A stretch of DNA of 64,000 nucleotides, from assembly GCA_963921425.1 (NCBI GenBank), contig OY992837.1, forward strand, positions 4,871,896 through 4,935,895, given 5' to 3'. The notes under the pieces were generated by a model. It had not been told where the DNA came from and ran no database searches. It was given only the letters and a program-made list of their open reading frames with translations. Shown here one piece after another: positions 36,201 to 46,056 of the stretch. Source of the stretch: Dryas octopetala (lineage: Eukaryota > Streptophyta > Magnoliopsida > Rosales > Rosaceae). The first letter of the stretch is position 1; each line of letters starts with the position of its first letter. Position numbers and translations under genes: made by a program.

Positions 36201-39200
36201 ATGAGCATCTAGAAGTGCAGCTATTGGAGGGAAAGTACTTGTAAGTGTGAGAACATCAGCAATAAATGATGCTGGATATTTTACTCGAGAATCACCACCA
36301 TGTATGCCCATGTTCATCAGAGATTCATCACCTCCATCAGCTCCAGGAAGATTGGGAGGAAGGTTGCACATATTAGCAATCACTACCTCCGCCAACAAGT
36401 CAGCAGAGATACTTGAGATAAGAATTTCTAAAGAACCAACAGCTTTTTCACCTTGAGCAACCAATGCGCCAAACATAGCAACAAGTTGCTGCACGGGTCC
36501 ACTATCGCCATCTCCTCTGGAAGTGGTAGTTCCACTTGAAGAAGTGTCATCTTGAGACACAGAAATATTCCTATCTAATTCTTTAGCTGATTCCTCTGAG
36601 ATACTAGATGTTGATTTGACACGCTTTCCAGACACATCTTCATCCTCAGCAAGATCACTACTGTCCAGAGCTCCAAATCGTTTCCTCCCAAAATTACTTT
36701 GCACAGCATTAGATGTTTTAATTGAAGGTTTCTCTTCCTGCAAAACATTAAGATCGTGCTCAAGAAGCTCCAACAAACAAGTACGCCAATGTGCCCTTTT
36801 GCATGAGTATCAATTTTATATGTGCATCCCTACAGATCTAATATGATAAAAAGAGAAACAAAGGTGAATAAATACCTCAGTAACTGGAGAATCATCTTGG
36901 CCCTCCTCCAGACTTCCATTAATCTTGCAAACTTGATGAATGGCTTGCTCTACCAACCCTCCAGCCTTTATCTTTCTCAAGGCCCCAACTAAACGATCCC
37001 GCCACTGCAAAAGGCAAACTCCATTATTTAAAATAAAGTAAGCACATGAAGAAGAAATAATCTATACATTAAAAGTGAAAAGACATCTATTTGCTATTTC
37101 AATAGATAATGAGAATAACGAAACTATTCAACAAAAAAACATTAATTTTTTCAAAGGTGAAGACAGGCGAGGCGTTTTACTAGCCTTGAGACATAAGCCT
37201 TTTGGGACTAGAATTTTCATAATAAAAATATATAAAAACTCCTACAAGTGGACTTTTGGTTATATTCTTTCAATTTTCTCCAAAGGAGGTGTATCAGGTG
37301 ATTCCTTTGGGTTGGACATCTTTTAGGTAGTCACTACCATTGGGTCATTGCTAGACTAAAATAAGATGTTGAATCATCAAAAGAATGGAAATGATGTGAA
37401 GTTTTTTTCCTTTCTTTTTTTTTTTTTTTAAATATTGAAAATAGAATGCAGCAACAATTCCAAGCAATCTTACATAAAGCTAAAATATTATAAAACTATA
37501 GTCCTTGTTATACACTGTTAAATTAGGGCTAATTGATCATTGCATATGGTCACCCATGTGTCAAGTCCTGACACGGCACTGTAAAAGAATAAAAAAATAA
37601 AATCCTTACACAACATTTTTACCACCTCATCTTTGTTTCATTACTGAAACTCTAGAACACCCAGACTCTATCTATCTCTCTTGCAGATAAGAAAGCCCAC
37701 CCCACACTTTGATAAGACCTACAACCCAGTCAAAAATTAAAAATGAATAGTTGGAGGAGCAGATGGAAATTACAAGGAAAAGAAAGGAGGGGAGTGCACA
37801 ACTTAGGGTTTGATAGACATAGCTGTTTTTTCCAAGAATTAGAAACAAGAAGAAAATCTTACCATATGTATAAATACCAATGCATGGGGTGTTTCTATTA
37901 ACCACTATAGGACATGTACTCAATGACATTCCAACTAGATTATAATATTACTCAGGACAGACACAATTTTACTTTCTGCAGAAGGTCTCTTTAATCATAA
38001 CAACATGGTTACATACTGAAAGTGACAGCATCTAAAATTTGTCAAAGCAACATTCATTTATAAAACAAAGCAATTATTCATTAACCTTAACTCACTATCA
38101 AATCACACCATAGGTATGTCATGATTCATGAGCATATACTCGGCAAAGTCTACAATATTTAGTATAGTATGGTATTAAACAAAATACCGGTGCAGCACCC
38201 TGGTGTGTACATTTTAAGCAGGTGAGGAAGGCATTCTTTAAGGCATGGTGTGCCCCGGAAACATGTACCCCATTAATGACAGCACTTGAGGGATCAAATC
38301 CAAGCAATACAGGCAAAATGCGACCATAGAATGCAGGCCTCTTCTTTGCAATTGCTGAAAGACTGGCAAGAAATATTATAGAGAATAAAGAATAAGAAAC
38401 AAAATTGCAGTAACAAAACTATTAGAAATAGCAGATACAAACTACAACAATTATGCATCAAATAGATAAGGAATCTTTTTTTTTTTTCAAAGTAAAGAAA
38501 AATCTCTTAAACATCCAGAGATCATACAGGTAATCGAGTATGACATTAGAAGATGATGTTACTAAAAATCCCAAGACTTACAGTTCATATGTAGGGTATG
38601 TTAATAAATTTTTTTTCCTTAACAACCCTGGTGACTAGGGGGTGGAAATGAATGGAAAAGTCCCTTAAAACATATGCTTCCTCCTATTATTGAGAGGCGG
38701 TGTTTGAAAGCTGAGAGCATTTATACAACTTTTGCTTTTTTTTTTTTTGGCCATGATACAACTTTTGCTTTTGTTATAGAGAACTCCCTCACTGGAGATG
38801 GTTTACACATTTCATAAAACCATCACAACTTCGAAACCAGTTTCCAATTACAGAGGCTGGGCATCCATCCCTTTTCAGCATTTAAATTTAGAAATTGAAT
38901 GGCTTCACTGAGTAATGCATGATATTAACAGTTTAAGAAAATTAAAGAAAAAGCATGACCAAAGAAAGCCAAAATACCTATTAATAAGTACAACGATCAC
39001 CAAGTTGCCAAGAGATTTCACAGTTGGGAATCTGAGTTGATCAAGCAATAAACCCAGACTTTGACTAGCCTCAATTGACAAATCTCCAACATTGAGTAGA
39101 GGATGACCGCCACGAAGCCAAGATATATTAAATTCCACAAAGATTCCTACAAAGCAGAGAATCATCCTTTATAAGAAAAAACAAGTGATCTAAGTTCCGA

Positions 39201-40077
39201 GCCTGAAGGACAGAATCAAATTGAATTACCTTCATGAGCAGGGGGCTCGGGGGAGCCATTAGGATCAGGAGTGTAAAGAAGAATGACAGCTTCGACAAAT
39301 TTCAGCGCTAGCAACCTTACCCCACCACTTCCCGGCTTGTAAAAGCAAGGCACAACGAATTAGACCAAAACGAAAATCCATCCATAAACCATTAAAAGAA
39401 TTATTGCTTACCTGAAAAGCTATCGAGTATATTTCCTCCTTCAATTTTAGCATCCATGCCCACGATGACTCAAGCGAACTGTCCAACTCACTAGAATGTA
39501 GACCCTGAAACATTAACGACGTTGACAAACCGTCATTGAATAATTAACATAAAAATACACCATCACTAAGCATTGTATATAGTTCAAGATATAAAGTTAC
39601 CTGAAGTGCAATCTTTTCAAGAACGCAACGAAATAAACCAATACCACAAGTGATGGCTTGTCGAGCAACAGCTGGTGCACCATCGCTCAAGACATTAATC
39701 AACGAAGGTACAATTTCAGGTAACAATTCTACGTGCGCCAATCCAATCTCGCCGAGCATTCTACATTCAAAGAGATATTCAAAAAGCTGGAACGAAAGAA
39801 ATTCAACTGGCAAATAGTACAACAAGGATTTAGAGAAAGCGCACTCGGTGGCAAATTTCCGAACCGGGCTGAACCGGTCGGACTGAAGCTCGAAGAGGCG
39901 AGGGAGGAGTTCAGAGAGCGAAGCAGGGTCTGACTGAACCGGTTGGACCAAATCTTGCTTCAATTGGCGCAAGCGGTCGAGCTTCGAGGGTATGTCGGCG
40001 GCCAAGATGGCGGAGTCCATGAGACTGGCGAGCCTTTCGTTGGGATTGGCGGTCGTCATCACCATCATGCCCACCAT
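30239..40077 (-). CDS. ESP4: Symplekin (cleavage/polyadenylation scaffold)
   Basis: Twenty-six minus-strand exons join in phase to 1365 residues: 40077-39601, 39504-39412, 39335-39230, 39146-38978, 38362-38188, 37004-36876, 36737-36177, 36006-35395, 35120-35052, 34321-34205, 34119-33874, 33741-33694, 33602-33465, 33366-33202, 33088-33026, 32923-32816, 32726-32643, 32562-32515, 32064-31990, 31778-31683, 31601-31521, 31442-31371, 31101-31057, 30981-30898, 30572-30469, 30371-30239. The HEAT-like N-terminal third and the Symplekin C-terminal domain ([13 protein letters not shown] onward, through [22 protein letters not shown]) are clear; the middle is Ser-rich and variable. Symplekin scaffolds CPSF/CstF in mRNA 3'-end formation; Arabidopsis ESP4 (At5g01400, recalled as about 1,470 aa) was found through silencing defects. 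Exon 20 uses a GC donor. An upstream in-frame ATG (40257) would add 60 residues; 40077 is preferred because the conserved part starts soon after. Confidence 0.95.
33784..33803. repeat. Homopolymer of 20 G
   Basis: An uninterrupted run of 20 G on the plus strand, so C20 in the symplekin transcript, inside the intron between exons 11 and 12 (33873-33742). It lies 42-61 bases upstream of the exon 12 acceptor. Confidence 0.95.
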
Positions 40078-40610
40078 TGCAGAACCAAACCCTAATTTTG
40101 TTACAGTTCTTGAAACTGTAGCAAGATCATGAAATTTATACGTGCGTCGCGCATAGGGTTTGGGTTCGAGGGAGAGATTTAAAATGTGAACTGAGTGAGC
40201 GGCGAGGGAAGGAGGCTTCAGGTGTACAAACTCGCGGGGTTCGTGAAGACTGACCACTTGACCAGCAAGAGTTTGGGTGTGTTTCGAGTTTTAATCCAAA
40301 TGAGCCGTTTTTACTTTTTACTTTTTACACTGAATTTTTTCGCAACCTATTATCAAAAGTTTTAAAAATTAACCCCTTTTAAAAGATAAAAATATAGGCA
40401 ATGAAATTGAAATATATTAAGAATTCGATTATCTTTAGTATAAGCAATAAAATTTAAAAATTAAATCCATCATTTTAGAGAATTGAAGGAAAAACAATAT
40501 TCGAAAGAAAAAAAAAAAAGAGAAAGAAAACATTTCATTCTTTACTCTAATTTGAAGGGGTGATGCTCTATGCTAAGAGTCATAGTGATTTTTTTTTAGT
40601 AGAGATCGGT

Positions 40611-41475
40611 GTTGTTAAGGGATAATTTTAACAAAAAGACTCAAACTATACCTTTAGTCGCAGTTGAAAATGTTACATTTATTTTATTTTAATTAAAAAT
40701 TAAAAATTTTCTGTTTGACTCAATTAAGGTTTTTTGATAAAAAAAAAAATACAAATTTTGAGGAACAAAAATATCTTTTTACCAAAAAAACAATTATAAA
40801 AAAAAACAAAATGAAACAAAAAAAAAATCCACGAAACCCTCCCACCCTTCTCCTGTTAGCCTCTCCACCCCCACCTCCTCCCTTCTTCGGTCACCCTCCC
40901 CACCCCCGTCTTGCCTCTCTGAAGTCGTTTCCAGGTAGAGAACGAAAGAGAGAAAAACATAGAGGAAGAGAGAGATGCGGCGTAGGGGGAGGCCGAACTT
41001 GGGCAGCGGCAGAGGCTTCCCGTCGACCAGGCGGAAGGAGGCGTCGTCGTCGGCAGAGGCAATTGGGTGAGGGGGAAGGGGTGGGTTGGCACAAGGTGAC
41101 GGGGTGGGGATGTGTCGGGCTGGATGCGGGGGAAGGGGTGTGCGGGCTGGGTTGGCGCAGGGTGGGGGGGTAGCTAGGTAGTTATTTTTTATTTTTTATT
41201 ATTTTTTATAGCTTTATTTTGTATTTTTTATGATTAATTTTATTTTTTAATAATTTTTATAATAATTATTATTTTTAGATAATTTTTTATAATTAGTTTT
41301 ATTTTTTGATAATTATTTTTTAGATAAAAAGACATTCTTGCCCTTCAAAATTTGTATGTTTTATCGAAAACCCTTAATTGAGCTAAATAGAAAATTTGGG
41401 ATAACAAAGTGAATATCGCATCATTAACGGTTTAGTAAAAATCTTTTTACTAAAATTAGCATCCTTAACGATATA
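40611..41475. mobile_element. Non-autonomous TIR element with GC-rich cargo
   Basis: Left sequence from GTTGTTAAGGGATAATTTTA and right sequence up to CATCCTTAACG are imperfect inverted repeats of about 150 bp. Shared inner blocks include CTCAATTAAGG, ATACAAATTTTGA and TCTTTTTA. Between them lies about 340 bp of GC-rich, strand-asymmetric sequence (40840-41175: C-rich on the left, G-rich on the right) that contrasts sharply with the AT-rich arms. No transposase is present. The layout fits a MULE-type non-autonomous element, possibly with captured host sequence. No target duplication was resolved. Confidence 0.65.
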
Positions 41476-41669
41476 GTAAGAATCTTTTTACTAAAATTAT
41501 TTCGTATTGTTAATGTGTTAGCCATGTTGTTAATGTTTTAGCCCGCTTGTTGTGTTTCTTATGTTAAGTTTAAATTAGGTCATTTTGAATGATTCCGTTT
41601 TCCAACATTATGGAGAAAAATGACTAATAACTAGGTGTTGAACCGGTTATATTTTAACATAGAATAATG

Positions 41670-41862
41670 CTATTCTTACCACATTTCTTATACCACATTC
41701 TTATACCATCTCACGTGTCATTACTTTATTGGACAAAGTTTTTCTTTTTCTTTTTGGGTTTTTATTTTTATTTTTTAGTATCCAATGTATGAATGCCATG
41801 TAAGTTGCCACATAAGGTGGTATGAAATTATGGTATAAAAATGTGGTATATCTAGCACTACT
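41670..41862. mobile_element. Small MITE with inverted TACCACAT termini
   Basis: Left TACCACATTTCTTATACCAC and right GTGGTATGAAATTATGGTAT / AAAATGTGGTATA are imperfect inverted repeats of about 35-40 bp. The element is about 190 bp with no coding capacity. Confidence 0.65.
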
Positions 41863-41945
41863 GTTTAACATAGTCTCTTCCTTCCTGTTTTGGGCTGTTT
41901 TGGGCCTTAAGGGAGTTAAGGCCCTCCATCTGCATGTACCAAAAA

Positions 41946-42074
41946 ACACCCATGTAAGTGATGGAGTTGTAATTTCTAGAATGATAACTAAAGTAGAAAT
42001 GCATAAACACCCATGTATCTAAGTGATGGAGTTGTAATTTTTAGAATGATAACATCTAAAGTAGAAATACATAA
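41946..42074. repeat. Tandem duplication, about 60 bp x 2
   Basis: ACACCCATGTAAGTGATGG onward to AAAGTAGAAATGCATAA is repeated immediately with small insertions (42006-42074). Confidence 0.8.
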
Positions 42075-42747
42075 AACCATGTTGATAATTTGATAATTGA
42101 TAGATGCAGCAAGAGGTTTCTGCTAGGGGAATCTGATCAAGAAATAAACTCTTGATTTCAACATTCCCATGGTAATTAACATCAGGAATTTTGAAGCCCT
42201 GCCCAATTGCCGAAGTACCCAGCAGTGGAAGACAACTTAACAAGCCACTCCAGTGAGAGCAAGTGGGAACAAGTCACTGATCGAGATTTCAATTGAAATG
42301 CATATTTGGACCTCAAAAAATTAGCTTTCTTGGTAACCAAAAATTCTTTGTTCTTTTTTGGAGTCCTTTCAGGATATTGCAGCAAAGAGCTGTTGAGGTG
42401 GTAGCAAACTCAATAGAAAGCACAAGGTAGTAAAATTGGTGACACAGTTATGCATTTGATTCATATCACCAAGCTTTCTTTATCCATGATCAGTATCTGT
42501 AACTGTTTGATTAATGTTCTCAGTGAAATTTCAACCTTCATTCATCAGCTAGAAAGCCTAGAAATTCTAGAATTGTAAAACAGAACTTCATTATTAAGCA
42601 ACAACCCCAACATAAATTTCAATTTTTTACAATGTAAAAAGTAAAGGAACCTAAAACCCACCAACCCAAACACTATAATAATACCCAGCCACAAACCCAA
42701 AAGATCTCAAGGACCAACCTCACCTGCAGTCACCACCACCATGCTTC

Positions 42748-43677
42748 TTACTCAGACCGATTCGCAAACCTCTCGACCTTCCCATCATTCAAATTCAACC
42801 CCACCATGGCCTCGCCCAACCCGCAGCTCACCTCAGCCAGCACATCCGGGTCTCTGTAATGAGTCACAGCCTGCACAATTGCCCTGGCCCGTTTCGCCGG
42901 GTCCCCACTCTTGAACACACCCGACCCGACAAAAACACCGTCGCAGCCCAGCTGCATCATCAGCGCCGCGTCTGCTGGCGTCGCCACCCCACCCGCCGCG
43001 AAGTGCACCACCGGAAGCCTCCCGAGCTGCTTGGTCTGCATCACCAAATCGTACGGCGCCGCAATCTTCTTCGCGAACGTGAAGACCTCGTCGTCGTCCA
43101 TGTTCCGCAAAACCCTAATGTCCCCCATCACCGACCGCACGTGCCGCACCGCCTCGATGATGTTCCCGGTGCCGGCCTCGCCCTTAGTCCGAATCATCGC
43201 CGCGCCCTCCCGGACTCGCCGGAGGGCCTCGCCGAGGTTCCGGCAGCCGCAGACGAAGGGAATCCGGAAATTGTGCTTGTTTATGTGGTTGTCCTCGTCG
43301 GCTAGGGTTAGGACCTCGCTCTCGTCCACGTAATCGACGCCGATGGCTTCGAGGATTTGGGCCTCGACGAAGTGGCCAATGCGGGCCTTGGCCATGACCG
43401 GTATGGTCACGGCCTGCTTGATTTCCTTGATGAGTTGCGGGTCGGACATTCTGGCCACGCCGCCTTGGGCCCGGATGTCGGCTGGCACGCGCTCCAGGGC
43501 CATGACGGCGCAAGCGCCAGCCTCCTCGGCGATGCGGGCCTGCTCGGCGTTCACGACGTCCATTATGACGCCGCCGCGAAGCATCTGGGCCAGGCCCACC
43601 TTGACTGAGAACGGGGACTGCTTGCTCTCGGTGATTGCTCCGTTTCCGTACACCGCTACCACTCCGGAACCTGCCAT
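42748..43677 (-). CDS. PDX1: Pyridoxal 5'-phosphate synthase subunit PDX1
   Basis: A single uninterrupted 309-residue frame. With the PDX2 glutaminase, PDX1 makes pyridoxal 5'-phosphate (active vitamin B6) from ribose 5-phosphate, glyceraldehyde 3-phosphate and ammonia, in the cytosol as a dodecamer. The (beta/alpha)8 barrel carries both catalytic lysines: K97 in [10 protein letters not shown] and K165 in [12 protein letters not shown]. The phosphate-binding [15 protein letters not shown] and the GVFVGSGVF block follow. Length and the lack of introns match Arabidopsis PDX1.1/PDX1.3; neighbouring symplekin suggests the PDX1.3 position. The coding sequence is far more GC-rich than its surroundings, which is why long open frames exist on its antisense strand. 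Start: ATG just after a GA-rich leader. Confidence 0.98.
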   Translation of the reverse strand: MAGSGVVAVYGNGAITESKQSPFSVKVGLAQMLRGGVIMDVVNAEQARIAEEAGACAVMALERVPADIRAQGGVARMSDPQLIKEIKQAVTIPVMAKARIGHFVEAQILEAIGVDYVDESEVLTLADEDNHINKHNFRIPFVCGCRNLGEALRRVREGAAMIRTKGEAGTGNIIEAVRHVRSVMGDIRVLRNMDDDEVFTFAKKIAAPYDLVMQTKQLGRLPVVHFAAGGVATPADAALMMQLGCDGVFVGSGVFKSGDPAKRARAIVQAVTHYRDPDVLAEVSCGLGEAMVGLNLNDGKVERFANRSE

Positions 43678-43696
43678 TTCTAGAGAGAGAAAATGA

Positions 43697-43722
43697 AGAG
43701 AGAGAGAGAGAGAGAGAGAGAG
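43697..43722. repeat. (GA)n tract in the PDX1 leader
   Basis: Thirteen GA dinucleotides, so CT repeats in the PDX1 sense, 20-45 bases upstream of its ATG. Such tracts are common in plant 5' leaders and are bound by BPC/GAGA-type factors. Confidence 0.85.
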
Positions 43723-43772
43723 TTAGAAGAGAGGGTGGCGAGGGTTTTGGGAGGGGAATGGATTGGAGGGGT

Positions 43773-43779
43773 TTATATA
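43773..43779 (-). promoter_or_regulatory. TATA box of PDX1
   Basis: On the minus strand TATATAA (within CTATATAAAC) lies about 96 bases upstream of the start codon, with the GA/CT tract in between. Confidence 0.65.
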
Positions 43780-46056
43780 GGGTGGTGTTTGAATGGTTCT
43801 AAGAAAGTGAGAGGTGGATGCTACGCGATGTCAGATCGCGTGGGTTTAAAGGTAGGGTATGATAGTGAGGTTTGATAATAACCGTTGGATTTGTTTGATA
43901 GTATGAGTATGTAAATCGGACGGTTAAGAGAATGGGAATCGAGACTGAGTAGCGATGGACTTGCCCACTTGGGAGTTGGTTTGAGTCCAGGCCACGCATT
44001 TTAATGTGCCGAATAGTTTTGCTACGTGGGGACTGGGGATTCCAGTAGCTGGTGATAAAAATGTACCTTGAATATGAGGATTTGTGACTACCAAAAAACC
44101 AAAAATGAGGATTTGTTTATTTTATTACAATTCCACTCCCTACAAAATTTTGTATGAAAATACATTAATTACTCAAAGATGCAACTATGCAAGCAACACT
44201 TTTCACGCAAATGAGGTGTGAGTAAAGAGTAAAACTAGCCTACCCCGGATAGGGGATGTGACATCATACCAAGAGAAAGAGAAAAACTTTTCTCTTTTTC
44301 TCTACTTTTTTTCTCTCTTTTTCTTTTTTGGTGTGATCACTGTGATGCCACATCCTCCTATCCAAGTTTTACTCGTGAGTAAATTGGATGTGAGAGGTGG
44401 GTTGTCTACAGTGGTTAAACAATAGCGAGACTGTGCTAATGTTACCATAAATTGTAATCCAAGTATAAATTTGGCTAAAACATTCATTATTATACGTGTT
44501 CGGTTCTTTTTTGTGGTTAGTTCATCATACATGAACTTACCCATAAACAAGAAAAAAAAAATAAACAGAGAATTTGAATCCTTTTCTATAAAGACTATAA
44601 TCTTCCCTTATCAACAACTAACTTCTCCCATTTCACTCAAGGACAACAACCCATTCATCCTTCCCTTTAGGTTAAAATTAAACCCTTGTGTAGAAATTTT
44701 TGTAAAAATGTTTGGCTTCGCATGTGGTTGCAAAGGAGATCTTTTGTTGACATTTTTATATTTCCGATTTTTCTTATTTCGTGAGATATTTGAAGCACCT
44801 TTTGACCACACACAAGCTTGGTGCGGAAAAGAACAAGGGCGTCTTCAAATTGCCTTCTTCCTTTTACATTATTTAATATATTATCTTTTCGTTGGATTTT
44901 GGCTAAGACTTCGATTATCGGACCGTCTCTTTCACTAGGACGAAACCAAATATTTGTTTTATAATTTTTAGTAAACAAAGCAAATCTTTGTTCCACTTTA
45001 CTTTTTTTTTTTGCCACGATTGTTCCACTTTACTTTACATTAAAGAGGTTCTGAAAGAACCTAGGGAATTTGGATACTTGGTTATTTAATTTTTTATTTA
45101 TCTACAATCTTGTGCTTGTCGAAGACTTTGAACTTTGGAGTATCTTTCATTTAAGTCGCGCCCCCACTTCATTCTGCTGAGCAACCCCTGGTGTAGGTTT
45201 TCATTTTTCTTTGATGTACAAATATTTCTTCCCATAGCATTGAAATCTTAACAAGGTAAAAAAAGGAGGCTACAAAAACTTAGAACGCAACAACTTTGAC
45301 AGATGCTTAAAATCCTATAAACTACAATTCCATACCCAAGTCATGAAGTCATGTATCTCAAAGGCACCAGAACAACTTTTCCATACGAGTGTACATATTC
45401 TCTATGCCTATCTCTCTTTATGTAGATCACCTTATTAAGGTATAAAAGCACTAAATCCTTGACAGAGGAGGAGCATAACAATTTAAATTAAGGGTGACAG
45501 TTATAAGCAAGATACTATGACATGATATCTGTCTAACACGAAATTAGTAAAGATAAGATTGACTAATGATTTCGATCCAAAAGAATAGATAAGATTTACA
45601 AATATGGACGTGAACCCAAACATAATACCAATTTTACTAGCATAAATGATAAACAGATGGTGTTAATATCAAATATGGAACTTGCATATGGTTTGAGCTC
45701 AAAGGCAAAAACGGTCTTTCCTTTTAAGTGGTTAAAGAAAAATATACATCAACATTAACACCATTATTACCGTGAGATTTCAATAAAATATGAATAACTC
45801 AACCCAACCTACAAGGCTACAAGTATAAACGTGAGGAACAGAATAGACAGCTTTGAATTACTTATCCTCTCTGTGCGTATTGAGAATTTCTATACCGGGA
45901 AATAATATTACATAAGGGAAAGCCACTGAAAAACCACAAGGCATGGCCAATCCACACTCAGAAACTACCCAGATAACCAGCTAAAATTAGCTTAATCAAT
46001 TCTATTTGAAGGCAGTAAAGCAATGGAGCGTACCAATCGTACAAGGTGTGCATTAC
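43780..46056. other. Intergenic between PDX1 and the APD-type gene
   Basis: PDX1 upstream sequence, a small foldback (44227-44374) and AT-rich sequence. Overlapping open frames on both strands at 44471-45017 are Lys/Phe-rich and show no family likeness. The right part is the 3' flank of the RING gene. Confidence 0.55.
44227..44374. mobile_element. Small foldback element
   Basis: Left GAGTAAAACTAGCC...GGATAGGGGATGTGACATCA and right TGATGCCACATCCTCCTATCC...AGTTTTACTC are inverted copies. The arms are joined by a purine-rich then pyrimidine-rich centre (AGAGAAAGAGAAAA facing TTTTTCTCTC) that also pairs. About 148 bp, non-coding. Confidence 0.65.

Larger units (their letters stand above)
40078..42747. 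other. Intergenic between symplekin and PDX1
   Basis: Contains the symplekin upstream region, a large TIR element (40611-41475), a small MITE (41670-41862) and a tandem duplication (41946-42074). The stretch 42080-42420 has less biased base composition and a few open minus-strand frames, but no domain I recognise. Confidence 0.55.

Noticed and set aside
40715..41173. 152-codon plus-strand frame rich in Arg, Gly and Pro
   Set aside because: Lies inside the inverted-repeat element and is produced by its GC-skewed cargo; no domain.
42859..43696. Long open frames on the plus strand opposite PDX1 (up to 148 codons)
   Set aside because: They are antisense shadows of a GC-rich, conserved coding sequence; no family likeness of their own.
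44471..45017. Open frames of 116 and 155 codons on opposite strands
   Set aside because: Low-complexity Lys/Phe-rich composition, no recognisable domain, and poly-A/T tracts at the ends.
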